A stretch of 64,000 bases of DNA, from assembly GCF_021155765.1 (NCBI RefSeq), contig NC_060106.1, positions 9,369,501 through 9,433,500 on the forward strand, written 5' to 3'. A program made the translations under genes and the position numbers. Shown in pieces: positions 52,501-62,680 of this stretch. Each line of letters starts with the position of its first letter. Within the stretch, counting starts at the first letter, position 1. The notes beneath the pieces are model-generated. The model did not search any database and was not told where the DNA came from. It saw only the letters and a program-made list of their open reading frames with translations. This DNA is from Diprion similis (taxonomy: Eukaryota; Arthropoda; Insecta; Hymenoptera; Diprionidae).

Positions 52501-53381
52501 TACGAACGAATTGCATCTGGTGTCTTACTTTGTCTCGGCAAATTCAACACAATTTTTAACAAAAAGAAACACTCACTGGAATATTATAGGGGACGATGTT
52601 TTCCTGCTGAATGGCTTCGATGACTTTCTCACTGTCTTCACTCCTGCAACAGATGGGAATAATTTATCTCCAAGGGTAAATTTGCATATCCGATAATTTC
52701 GCGCTGCGAATGGTGATAAATTATCTCAAAATTGAGAGCTAGGCTAGGATGTTACCTGAGAACACCCAAGACAAAGTTGTTTCCCGCTAATACCAAAGCT
52801 TCCTGGGCCCTTCCGTGAGTGTAACTGCTGATGGGCTGATCATTCAATCTGACAACAATATCACCTACTCGAAGTCCCATGCACTCCGCGAGGCTGCCTT
52901 CCGTTACCTGTGAATTAAAAAAATGATGTAACTTCTTCTAAGGGCCAGTTATTTATTATGCCGTGACACAAGTCTTCATTTCGTATATTGGGTGCAAATT
53001 GGAAGTTCGCCTTGAACTGGATGCCGCAGGAACGCTTTCAAGCTCAAACATTACAGTTTGTAATTACTTGTGGAAGTTTGCTTATTGTTAGCTATGCCAA
53101 CAGCTGCTTTGTTGTGTTTGAAACAAATAATTGTGACGACATTTATTTGGTAATTCATTGTGATAAAAACAATTTGTCACGTTGAAAAAATGAATAAGTT
53201 TTCGGTTCTGTTTGAAATACGATGAAGGGATGTAATCATGATTTGTGAATGGGGTTATTGATGAAATGATGAAAATACGTACTCTAATGACTGTTAATGG
53301 TTGCGGAAAGTCACTGCCGCCCGCTAGACGAAAGCCCCATGGTGTGTTGTCGAACTTTGTGAACTTAATGTCAATCGCCAT
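46541..53381 (-). CDS. Zasp66: Zasp66-like PDZ/ZM protein (Alp/Enigma family, no LIM)
   Basis: A likely Z-disc protein. Exons: 53381-53283, 52907-52756, 52643-52577, 52467-52211, 52117-51823, 49564-49123, 49053-48724, 48617-48559, 47532-47369, 47044-46882, 46606-46541. All junctions keep phase, giving 697 aa. PDZ: DNTPWGFRLAGGSDFPQPLT, MGLRVGDIVVRLNDQPIS, VLAGNNFVLGVLR. Module 1: LTDEEIAQLILEEEELLPEQ, VLG and VNFKKLRPR. Module 2: NDEMIAEVLSSQAEVLNGRA, LG and INFKKYEKTNLPNYDHLM. Between them lie a Pro-rich stretch (PAPTPTATPEPP), a predicted coiled coil (LNLEKQLESVQSQLLALKQL) and a strongly acidic segment. It ends IEDQTTERTTITDN, stop at 46543-46541. The second PDZ exon is 152 nt with the same phases as in Zasp52, and the gene lies directly upstream of Zasp52 on the same strand, so the two look like tandem paralogues. 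The Zasp66 name rests on the missing LIM domains and the coiled-coil block; Zasp67 is the alternative. Confidence 0.9.
50472..50891 (-). CDS. Possible alternative terminal exon of the Zasp66-like gene
   Basis: A 140-codon open frame to TGA at 50474-50472, preceded by CCGGTGATCCAG, a plausible acceptor. It joins in phase 0 to the exon ending at 51823 (PEPPSQ then LPPKCISSKKNLT). The product is polar and basic, with a serine run (KISSSSSSPQQINSNSN), and has no domain I recognise. Codon usage looks coding, but nothing except phase and length supports it. It could also be chance. Confidence 0.35.
   Translation of the reverse strand, partial: LPPKCISSKKNLTFIEIFDEKCRRRSKTRDKNELTLNGKISSSSSSPQQINSNSNVIFDKNANGKRSEDEVIGVSERSQRICSGKIESRYDQSSAGRRLSFVPTVLFEGVTNNIGINFTKLFAYVPIPCASKVLIYAYK
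51439..51822 (-). CDS. Read-through alternative C-terminus of the Zasp66-like gene
   Basis: If the CAG|GTAACG donor at 51823/51822 is not used, the frame stays open for 127 more codons to a stop at 51441-51439. It encodes a very basic, aromatic-rich tail (RRYFKKYLDTNDT at its end). That is unusually long for stop-free intron in this AT-rich DNA. The resulting isoform would have the PDZ domain and module 1 only. Inferred from frame length alone. Confidence 0.4.
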   Translation of the reverse strand, partial: VTMYIESQSTPARLDNPNSSTLDETTRSEILRNSIFSKRLYSNYEESVIFRPVFRNRSQFWVKPKHAIRKVEKLYFKHRQFEYSIFKGKDWATLTSGALLIPFKTNRKTRIYWKRRYFKKYLDTNDT

Positions 53382-55123
53382 TTTACTCTACATCTAAAAA
53401 ATCACAGGCAGACGTTCTATTACCAAACTATCTATGACACAGTATAAATAAAACCACAAATCAAGCATTACGTAACCAACGGTTAGCCACTGCAGTCTAT
53501 GAGGAATCGCATTATATATCGCTGTTCCGTAATCCATTCAAACTAACGAATCGAGGCTTCCTTTACGTATCACAAATTTGATTTAAACTACCACGTCATA
53601 AAGTGCACAAATCCGAAAATCGAAAAGTGGAGCAGTACCCGGGGGAATTTAAATTGGACACATCGTTGGCTTCTTGTTATTTTAAAATTAACGCGGTAGA
53701 CCTTTTCCTCATTCAGGTCCAGTTCGCGTCCAAGTAATCGCCCAATCAAGGATGATTAATCTCATACGTGGTAATTATTCCCGCAACGGTGAAGAGGCTC
53801 GTAGCGAGTTAGTCATTCGGTGATCTTTCGATACCTGATGAATCTGTGTTACGAATGCGGAAGTGACGACGCAGTCGCGGTCTAGGTTCGCGAGTATAAC
53901 GAGTAAAAGTTTTGATGACGTGAATAAATATTGGTCATGATACTTGCCAGCGAAAGGGACGGGGATTGACCTGTAGCTCGCGGCACTCAGTGCACCATTT
54001 GGCAAGGTTTGCTCACCAAATGGAATGGAATAAAGTACTGATTGCTCGTCTCTGCGGTTGCGTTACAGAGGCTCTCGGTGAAACGGTGTCAGTACAAGCT
54101 TTGCCAAAGCCCCGAAGGCAATCAATCGCTCGCCACAAATACCCACCCACCCGCGGGTCCCCGACTGCAGCTGATCGATTTAGATCAAGCTTCGATTTCA
54201 TTACTCCTTTACTAACGGGCCGGAGTGCATCGGGCGTAACAGGCGTACTAAACACGGATCATTCTTACGCTTGTTACTTATACTCGTAATGGTAGGATTT
54301 TAACGCGTTACACCACCATGAATTTTCTCCGTTTCAGAAACAACTAGCGATCAATATAGAGGGTATTTGCACATTATATTAGGCGAATTAAAATATTTCT
54401 AGTTTGAAATATGAAAATGAAGATTGATTCCTGGATAAAAAAGACTCCAAGAGAATCACAAGTTTCAATTTTATTATGACAATACTGGAATATATTGTTA
54501 GAAGGCATAGAAAGAGCCGTTTCAACTTCAGAAATTTGTTTCCTATTTTCTCTTATAACGCTTCGTGTAACTCATATTGCTATGTATCTAAATTAACTTA
54601 AGTAACTTTATTAACTTTACTTGTGACTTAGTCATAAGATTTTCAAGCTCATTTACACGCATTGTGAATTTTTCGAATTTCCTCCGGAAGGTTGCAAGAT
54701 CCAAGAAAATTTAAGTTTTCATGAGTAAAGTTATGAATTTATTAAATTGCCTTTCATTATTAATGACTGTAGATAATTCTAGTTATCTAAAATTTCTGTA
54801 AAATTATAGTGTTATCTTCACAATACAATTAGACTGCCGATTTTAATTACACGTCTTTTATTGGTAAATATTTTTCTAAATTAGGTACCAAATGTATTTA
54901 ATTTGCGTTCACAAAGTCGATTTGTAGTGGTTGGAGAATTATTTTCGGCCTTGCTAGTAACTCTAAATCATTTATCAATCGGTGGCTTAAGGAGCCGCGT
55001 CTGGTCCACGCTCTGGTCGTCGTAGCAGAAGCTTTTGCGCGAAACTCAAATGTATTCTTGCATACAGAACTAACCTATAACGTAGAATTTTCTGCTTCTC
55101 CCACAATTCGCGGTTCATTAAGG
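53382..55123. other. Divergent intergenic region, Zasp66-like gene to WARS2
   Basis: About 1.7 kb between two divergent start codons. The half next to 53381 is somewhat more GC-rich; the part from about 54300 to 55000 is strongly AT-rich. Both promoters should lie here. No TATA box or other element can be assigned with confidence, and the frames at 53966-54289 have no family signature. Confidence 0.6.
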
Positions 55124-56907
55124 ATGTTCAAAACTCTCGGCTGCAGTAAAAAATTATCCGGAAATCTAAGAGTATTAGCACTGAATAAATTCACTGGAAA
55201 TAGATGTTCCAGTCAAAAGGTTTGACATAAATATATATAGGTTATGTATCTTGCACCTGTAAGCGGATGCATATAAAAGGCTGAGATTTTCACTCTGGCT
55301 ACGATTGATAACTTCCAATGCCTGCAATAACTCCTCAAATCTGATGACGATCAAATTTCAGGCAGCGCCCAACTATCCACTGCGGATATTTTCTGGTATT
55401 CAACCTACCGGTGATGTTCATTTGGGAAATTATTTAGGCGCAATACAAAAATGGGTTGAACTCCAAAACAATAATCAGGATGTCATTTACAGTATCGTCG
55501 ATATGCATTCCATTACTTTGCCACAAGTATGTATAATTATTGCACACATTCGTAGGCCAAAACGTTATAAACACATATAAATGCGAATGCTAATAAGACA
55601 TATTTATGCTCCCAGGATCCAAAAGCATTGAAGCAAAATATTCTTAACATCACTGCGACATTATTGGCATGTGGAATTGATCCTGATAAAAGCATTTTGT
55701 TTCAACAATCGACAGTTTCTATGCATACCGAGCTGTGCTGGATTCTCAGTTGTTTGACCACTATGCCACGTCTGGCACACCTGCCTCAGTTCAAAGAAAA
55801 AAGCGCGACAGTAAAAGATGTTCCTCTTGGATTATATATTTATCCTGTACTACAGGCGGCTGATATTTTGCTATACAAGTAATTACTTCACATATGCAAA
55901 CCCGTTTTTCTACAAACTTTTCCTTACGAAAACTTCAAATGGCAATATTGTTCAAGGACCAGGATATATTAATAGAATTCAACTGCGACACAGTTTTTTT
56001 CTTTCAAGTTAATTATTATTTCTCTATAAGTAGCGATGATCATTTGAGAGTCAATGATATTTTAGGTCAACACATGTACCAGTTGGAGAAGACCAACTAC
56101 AGCATTTGCAATTAGCTCAACATTTGGCAAAACTGTTTAATGGAAGATTCGGAGAGACATTTCCAATGCCTCATTCAATGGTCAATGGTCAGTTCATAAG
56201 ATCACGCAGTAAAGCCCAGACGTAAGAGTATGGTGTCACGATATATTTTATCTCTGTACTGTTTAAAAAATTAATATTATTTTAGATGACAGCAGCTGTA
56301 GAGTAAGATCCTTGAGAGATCCGACAAAGAAAATGTCAAAATCTGACCCTGATCCCAAGAGCCGATTACAATTAACGGATGAGCCGAAGGTTCTTTTAAA
56401 CAAAGTGAAAAAGGCAATAACGGATTTCACCTCTGAAGTTACTTACGCACTAGACGAAAGACCTGGTGTCTCAAATCTTATCAGCATTCATTCTTTGTTG
56501 ACTGGAAAAACTCATGATGAAATTTGCAGAGAAGCCCAAGGGCTTGATACCGGAAAGTATGTCAATGTCGTTGAAATATATTTGGAGGTTTCTTGAATGA
56601 CTCACTATCAGCCACTCATTGCTGATTGCTAATGAATGCATGAAAACATGTAGCGAAAATTTGTTTCAGGTACAAACTAGTCGTTGCAGATGTTGTTGTA
56701 GAAAAATTAACTCCAATTCGCGAACGTTTACTTGATCTCAAAACAGAACCTCAGTACTTGGAAGAAGTTCTAAGAAAAGGTGGCGAGAAAGCAACAGATA
56801 TTGCCTGTGATTGTTGGCATGAAGTCAGAGATAAAGTTGGGTTGGGAAACAGCATATTATCGAGCACGAGTAAACGGGAAGTAGGGAAACTGCAAAGTAG
56901 CCTGTGA
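55124..56907 (+). CDS. WARS2: Mitochondrial tryptophanyl-tRNA synthetase
   Basis: Charges mitochondrial tRNA-Trp in the matrix (class I synthetase). Exons: 55124-55219, 55362-55526, 55616-55878, 56066-56187, 56286-56556, 56670-56907, giving 384 aa with all phases consistent. The first exon encodes a basic, Ser/Leu-rich, acid-free leader ([20 protein letters not shown]), a typical mitochondrial presequence. The core starts [20 protein letters not shown], with the HIGH-type signature HLGN, then [46 protein letters not shown], the KMSKS loop ([18 protein letters not shown]), and [20 protein letters not shown]. Length and motif order match the bacterial-type mitochondrial enzyme rather than the longer cytosolic WARS. 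The stop faces the RTN4IP1 stop 147 bp away (convergent genes). Confidence 0.96.
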
Positions 56908-56932
56908 GTCTGCAGAAAAACTATTTATTGTA

Positions 56933-56938
56933 AATAAA
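56933..56938 (+). terminator. WARS2 polyadenylation signal (AATAAA)
   Basis: A canonical AATAAA 26 bp after the WARS2 stop codon, in the short gap before the convergent RTN4IP1 stop. Confidence 0.75.
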
Positions 56939-57054
56939 ATATTATTGATTATGTGTACCTGGTGTAGAGTACATTATTCTTAAACACACACATTCACATC
57001 AGAGCTCGCCAAAAGACTGCCTGAATGTTGATCAGAAAAGTTTATTCCCAACTT

Positions 57055-59016
57055 CTACTTCATATCAATTACGATTTTCCCACGTAGATGACCTCTATCT
57101 ACCCTTTCGTAAGCTTGAGGTAACTCGGAAAATGGATAAACGTTTTCAATCACAGGTACAATCTGAAAGAAATATGTGTTATTGAAAATCACTTTCAGTC
57201 AAAGAAATCTCCTGTGTATACCTTTTTTTGCTCTACGAAATTTTGAATCACGTTGATCCCCTTCTGAGATGGCATGAAAAATCCCCACTTCACCGTAGTC
57301 TTATCTTTGCAAAAAGGAACATTGTCTTTGATCACATCTCCTACATTTTTTACTGATCCTCCTATTACACCAAAGTCATCAAAATTCTTCAACATTGGCG
57401 AGTTCAGAGTTATGTACGTGTTGTAAGAATAGCCTTTAGCTCTGACACTGTCTACTCCTTGTTTACAGCAGTCCAAAATAAGGTCATATCTGAAATAACG
57501 GTGATTCTTAAGCTATGTGATCGAATCTGTGCATTCTCTAGACAATTGAGTCAAATATGCTAGTGATTTTTCACTATCTAGATGATTACGTACGGTCCTT
57601 CTTCGGCGATTTTGGTATCGGCAGACTGGTCTTTATAATCAATGACTACGTGGGCTCCAAGTTGTTCTACCAGTTCTACCGCATCAGTGCTACACGTTGC
57701 CACTACCTGAATTTGAAAATATTAATTCTTGATGCAAAATCGGATGTTGATTATTAAGATTTCATAGATGGACATGTTAAAGCAAGTCATCAACAAATTG
57801 ATGTTGATAAATCATACGAATACCAAATTATCGAAAACTTTATGCAAGCTGTGAAGCTTTAATTTTGTTGCATCAAGTCATTTTATGTCGAGAAATATGA
57901 TAAAACCGTTCAAATTACAATGTACAATTCTTTTAGAACAGTAATATTCTGTCATAAGGTGGTGTCATCCGATATGCTGGATCCCAGTTTCACATTAATT
58001 CTATCAAAACCTTTGATGTTCCTGTGTGCCTGACTTTTTCCTCTTCTGAACTTGTACTATTCTCTGGAGAATTCAAAGACATGCTTGCACATCATCGATA
58101 TCTACAAACCTGCATATTCCAGGCCTTTAACAGTTGAATAGCTAAGGTACCGACACCGCCAGATGCACCGAGAACAAGGATCCTCTTATTCTGATATGTT
58201 GGTATATTAACTTTGAATGACAAACCTCCAGTTATCCATAGCGCCGACCACGCAGTGAGGCCTGCATACAAAATACTGGAGGCTTCAATATGCGATAAAT
58301 TCTGTGGCCGTGGATTGACCTAATAAAATAATATATCAGTTCACATCATTACCAGTAAATCGATTCATTTATTACAGAGAGAGTTATATATGTGATTGGT
58401 GACAAATTCTTTGAGGTGACTTTTATTTTGAAATTAGTTACCAATTTACTGTCCACAACAACATATTCGGCGTGGCATCCCTGTTGTTCGAGGGGCACAA
58501 CTCCCCACACTTCTTCACCGAGTGTTAATCTGTCTCCGACATCAAGCCCTTTTGACACAACGACTCCGCAAAAATCTCTCCCTAATGTCAGGGGAAATTC
58601 TATCTTTCCATCGAAGTCAAGTTTCATAGCTTTCATCTTACGCAGTGCATTGAAAATGGTTGCGCCGAAGCCCCCTACAAGAAGGGGCAGGCATGTAATT
58701 GTGCTCGTAAGGATACTTTCCAAACTCACAAATGACCAGGTTTCGTGAATTACGTACGGGACATGGCAATATCGATCGGATTAATGCTGCTCGCTTCAAT
58801 CTTTATCAATACATCGCTGGGTTTTCTTATTATCGGTATTCTGACTTCTGATAATTTGAGATCTGACAAACCCCCGTAGGAGTGTATCTGCCAGGCTTGC
58901 ATTTTCGTCTCATTATTCTCTTTGGACTTTATCGACAGCTGTGACAAACAACGTATTCGCGAGCTCCGAGCCACTGGCCTCGAGCCTACCGTCGTTAATC
59001 GCAAGACAAACATCAT
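57055..59016 (-). CDS. RTN4IP1: RTN4IP1-like mitochondrial NADPH oxidoreductase
   Basis: A quinone-oxidoreductase-type MDR enzyme; vertebrate RTN4IP1 is a mitochondrial matrix NADPH oxidoreductase linked to coenzyme Q synthesis and optic atrophy. Exons: 59016-58758, 58674-58442, 58319-58110, 57706-57594, 57489-57222, 57162-57055, giving 396 aa with all phases consistent. The leader is basic (VGSRPVARSSRIRCLSQLS). Catalytic-fold blocks: KIEASSINPIDIAMS, RGFGATIFNALRKM, EFPLTLGRDFCGVVVSKGLD, GLTAWSALW, the Rossmann loop VLGASGGVGTLAIQLLKAW, LVEQLGAHVVIDYKDQSAD, VKWGFFMPSQKG, and the C-terminal RVDRGHLRGKIVIDMK. The residue pattern of a zinc-containing MDR is absent, as expected. Two ATGs stand in tandem at the start (59016 and 59013). 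A TTTATT (minus-strand AATAAA) lies within 15 bp after the stop. Confidence 0.93.
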
Positions 59017-59586
59017 TTATCAATGACTTTTCGGAAATAACAACAGTAGCTCACTTGGAGGTTATCTTTGACAGTTGTTAGGTTAGGTTCCCAAAAACAT
59101 CGACCGGATCGGAAAAAGTACGCGTAGTGCTGTAACTTTTGTATTTTACTTATGTCTAAACATTGTGATGCCGGGTAAAAATATCAATCCTGTATTTTTT
59201 GATGACATTAAAAAATCCAAAAGTATCAACAAGTTCCTTTTTCTTTATGGTACGTGGTATGGTACCGTGAAGTCGATTTTTTCTAGTTTGACAGAGCGTA
59301 GTGTCACCCTTCGCCCGCTTGGAGAACTGACAATGAGTGTTAAAATTCTCTTCTTTATCTTTTTCCGTCTTGAATAATGTGCGCGTACCGTGATTTTTAA
59401 CAATTAGAGCATGATAAACCATTGGCAAAACAGAGTTCATACAATTCTTGCTTTTATTTTACGGATGTTGGAGGAAAATGTGTAGTTACAATAAAGTAAG
59501 CCATGTATATATATATTTCCATACTAATGCTATGATTTGAGTACAATGTGAACTCGTTTCCGATCAAGGAATTTTATTTATAAAGT
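59017..59586. other. Spacer between ATP synthase delta and RTN4IP1
   Basis: A 570-bp spacer carrying the delta-subunit 3' UTR and the RTN4IP1 promoter side. TTTATT at about 59453 and 59575 are candidate minus-strand polyadenylation signals for the delta gene. Overlapping frames on both strands at 59156-59440 show no family signature. Confidence 0.6.
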
Positions 59587-60493
59587 TCATTGTGTAGCAG
59601 AAACAAGAGCTTCGGCAACTTCGACGGCAATCGCTGCCGCTGCCTTGTCTTTATCTGAAGAGGCAGAGCTCAGTTCTTGTTGGGCCTTGGAGAGGATTTC
59701 TTTGGCTGCTCCGTTATCCAGATTTTCTACTGGATGGGCTTCCTCTGCCAGAATCTGATCAAGAGAAAAAAGATCACAAAATAGAAAACAATCAAAGGTA
59801 TAGATGGGATAAATATTTTTTTAAAGTTCGCAAACTTTTGCAAATCAGAAAATTATTTTGCTAACTTTTATCCCAATATCGTTGTCTCTGACTTTCGTTA
59901 GATAAATGTGTGCAATTTTATCTTCTTAAACTCACCTGTACGCTGGAATCATCATTAATTGTGATGGTCCCGGATGAAACGAATACCTTCTTGACTGTTC
60001 CATCCTCTTCATATACTGTAACTACTCCTGGTTTAAGGACGGCTAGAGTCGGCACATGCTTTGGCAAAATACCGAAGGATCCAGAAAACGATGGCACATC
60101 CACTTGGCGGACTGGTTTTGTGTCATAAAATACCTTGAATGAAAGGAGCAAATGTAAGAATATAATTCGTACCAAGGATAGAAATAGAAATCTCAGAAAG
60201 GGTCTAGTATTGCGTAGTTGGTAAGAAAATGATTCACTGGATCATACATCATTAGCCGAAAAGGTTAACGACAACACGAAGTGCCATTCATCTAAATTTG
60301 ACATTCTAAGCAAAGATTTGTGGGCGTTAATTTCTAACATGCGTCGGGGATTTGAGAAAATATAAATTTTCACCTGGTTCGCTCCAGCGAAGGTGAATTT
60401 CATCTGATCATCTCTTAACGCCTCGGCGTAATTTCTGACATGACTCCGGACTGACCTTAGGAATGGGCGAAGAGTGCGAGAGATGGTTGCCAT
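59587..60493 (-). CDS. ATPsyndelta: ATP synthase subunit delta, mitochondrial
   Basis: A subunit of the F1 central stalk (homologous to bacterial epsilon) that links gamma to the c-ring in the inner membrane. Exons: 60493-60374, 60133-59936, 59754-59587, giving 161 aa with all introns in phase 0. The leader is basic and Ser/Arg-rich (ISRTLRPFLRSVRSHVRNYA). The beta-sandwich follows: FYDTKPVRQVDVPSFSGSFG, ILPKHVPTLAVLKPGVVTVY, KKVFVSSGTITINDDSSVQ. The C-terminal helical hairpin is LAEEAHPVENLDN and KAQQELSSASSDKDKAAAAI. ATTTCAG sits six bases before the ATG, so a 5' UTR intron is likely, with a noncoding first exon further up (around 60500-60900). Length is normal for the family. Confidence 0.96.
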
Positions 60494-61152
60494 TTTGATC
60501 TGAAATATTAATTGAGAAAAAAATTAGTCAACGTCTGTGTGAGAATTTAATAACAACGAGAAATAATCGCTCTGCGAAGTAGTCGTCTAATGTCGCGATA
60601 CTCTGTTACATCACAGATATCAAGCAGCAAACTGGTTAACTATCTTTCAACACAGCAACATTATACACTGGAAGGTCAACGGCTTGCGTTTATTACTGCT
60701 TCGAAAGTGTCGTAGTGACAGGCTAAGTTTACATGCTATTAGTTTCAAATTCGTTCAAACTTACTGAACTAGCAAATGAACCAGTATTTTATGATATATC
60801 AAAGCCAAGGTGGGCCGACAACAGAAAACTGCTGTGCGCTTGCGTCGTCTGCTACTCTGGCTAGGGATTATTTCCGGTGTCTCCAGTCGCGGAGCACGCA
60901 CTACACAGTCGGGAAACTCTCAAGTCCGAGCCGGTACTTTGCCAGCTACAGGCGGCCGAATATACGAACCGTGATAAACGTAAGCTGTTGTTTTATAATC
61001 CCATAAAGGTGACTTCGGTCGACGAACGTGATGTCAACAAATGCAAAGTATTGTCAACACTTCTGTACTCTCTCCCTGATCTTCAGTCCTTTCTTCGCTT
61101 CGGAACAATACGCCCGATACCGTGAGCGACGAAAATTCGGTAAACGCTGCAC
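60494..61152. other. Divergent promoter region, ATP synthase delta to the right-end gene
   Basis: Should contain the delta-subunit noncoding first exon and its promoter, and on the other side the upstream region of the plus-strand gene at the right end. No conserved coding frame; the frames at 60776-61125 have no family signature. Confidence 0.55.
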
Positions 61153-61666
61153 GTGACTTGTATATCTGCAGCTTCACGCGGCTCATTCCGAAAGACCGCG
61201 CGCAGTCATTTGTTTTTGCATAACGCCAGCGGGATTACGGAATTCTACGGTTTAAAATCGAGATAGAAATTTTCGGGTTGTATCACATAATTCTAATCAG
61301 ACTTGTGATCAGTAATTGTGTAGAAATCGGGAGTGTGTGGTTCGAGGGTAAACGAGTTATCGAAATTAGAGCAGCATGAAAATATTGAAGGTAAATCTTC
61401 TGTCTCTTGTCTGTGACTTGTATATCTGCAGCTTCACGCGGCTCATTCCGAAAGACATCGCGGATTCATTTGTTTTCGCATAACGCGAGCAGGATTACGG
61501 AATTCGACGGTTTAAAATCGAGATCGAAATTTTCGGGTTGTATCACATAATTCTAATCAGACTTGTGATCAGTAATTGTGTAGAAATCGGGAGTGTGTGG
61601 TTCGAGGGTAAACGAGTTATCGAAATTAGAGCAGCCTGCAAATATTGAAGGTAAATCTTCTGTCTC
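61153..61666 (+). repeat. 260-bp tandem duplication, probable duplicated promoter/first exon
   Basis: GTGACTTGTATATCTGCAGC starts at 61153 and again at 61413. Similarity continues for about 255 bp with about a dozen substitutions and no large gap. Each copy ends in ATTGAAG|GTAAAT, a good splice donor (GT at 61391 and about 61651). Copy 1 carries ATGAAAATATTGAAG; copy 2 has CTGCAAATATTGAAG, so only copy 1 has that ATG. The next acceptor downstream on this strand is at 62342. The simplest reading is a duplicated promoter with two alternative first exons of the gene that follows. Confidence 0.85.
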
Positions 61667-62342
61667 CCTTTTATTATTGTGTGCAAGTTTAGCTTTGTTT
61701 TCGAACATGCTAATAGAATCGACTGGAAGGTTAGTTAAGAAATAAGGGCTCGGTCGAGCATCCAAAGATGTGTTTGTTTACATGTGTGGCTGTGGTTATA
61801 CTATATAGTGCGTGGCACGGCAACTTGTCCGTAAACAAACCCTTGCGGTTAGTTATCACTACGATTATTTTGTACTACCATCCATTGTTTCGCATTCTAT
61901 TATATTCTCATTTTGTGACAAAAACCTGGTTCTACATTTATATACCGCATTTGCTGTAGTTGATCGCAAAATGCGAATAAAATATTGTTGATTCTTCATA
62001 CATTGCGTTTCTGAAAAATTTCGGTGAGTTTTTAATAACACGTAATAGCAATTCTCACTTCAGATCAACTACAAAATTTTGTGGTATTTTACATGACCGC
62101 ACCGATCGCGTTATTGTAGGAAAATAAAAAATATGTTATCAAAATGAATTTTATTGATCTTTGTTTACGTAGCTTAACAATGCCGATTATTTCGGAATTC
62201 AGTTAAGACTGAAGTTGAATACTAATTCTCTATTTAGTATGCTCATTTAATACTTAAAAATATTATTTGATTACCCTTCTGTCTGAGTTCTGAACCACGA
62301 ATGATTCATGTAACTTAATATTCGGTTTTATTTTTATTTCAG

Positions 62343-62680
62343 TGCAACAAGTGTGACTTTAACGCTAGGTTCGGAAAGATGGCACGAGAACTATGTCCAA
62401 AGAATGGAGCAACCTGGAGGAGGTAAGGATATTTTTACATTAATTCTTTGATATAATTCAAGGCGCAACATTTGGGTCTAAATTATTGTTTTTGTATAAT
62501 GTACAGTAAATAAATGTAAAAAAGATGATAGTGCTCATATTTAAGTTGATAACTACAAATCGACTGTATAATGTGCATGTTGCCACGTTTCGTCAAATTA
62601 ATTTCAATTTGTTTTTTTGGTTTTTTCACAGTTTAGCAGAGACATCCGAGTAACTCCTCCATTACTTGGCAACATAATTG
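62343..62680 (+). CDS. First coding exons of an unrecognised gene (partial, continues right)
   Basis: The exon at 62343-62422 follows TTTATTTCAG and ends GAG|GTAAGG. The next exon, 62632-62680, follows GGTTTTTTCACAG and ends ATTG|GTGAGT. From ATG 62393 the joined frame reads MSKEWSNLEE, then FSRDIRVTPPLLGNIIG, open to the last donor. An earlier ATG at 62379 in another frame (MARELCPKNG...) reaches a stop in the second exon and would be an overlapping upstream ORF. The family is not recognised from 26 residues. Both donors and acceptors are strong, which is why I accept the exons despite their small size. Further exons must lie beyond 64000. Confidence 0.6.

Noticed and set aside
59156-59440. 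Overlapping frames on both strands between RTN4IP1 and ATP synthase delta.
   Set aside because: No domain and no splice partners, and the position is expected for 3' UTR and promoter.
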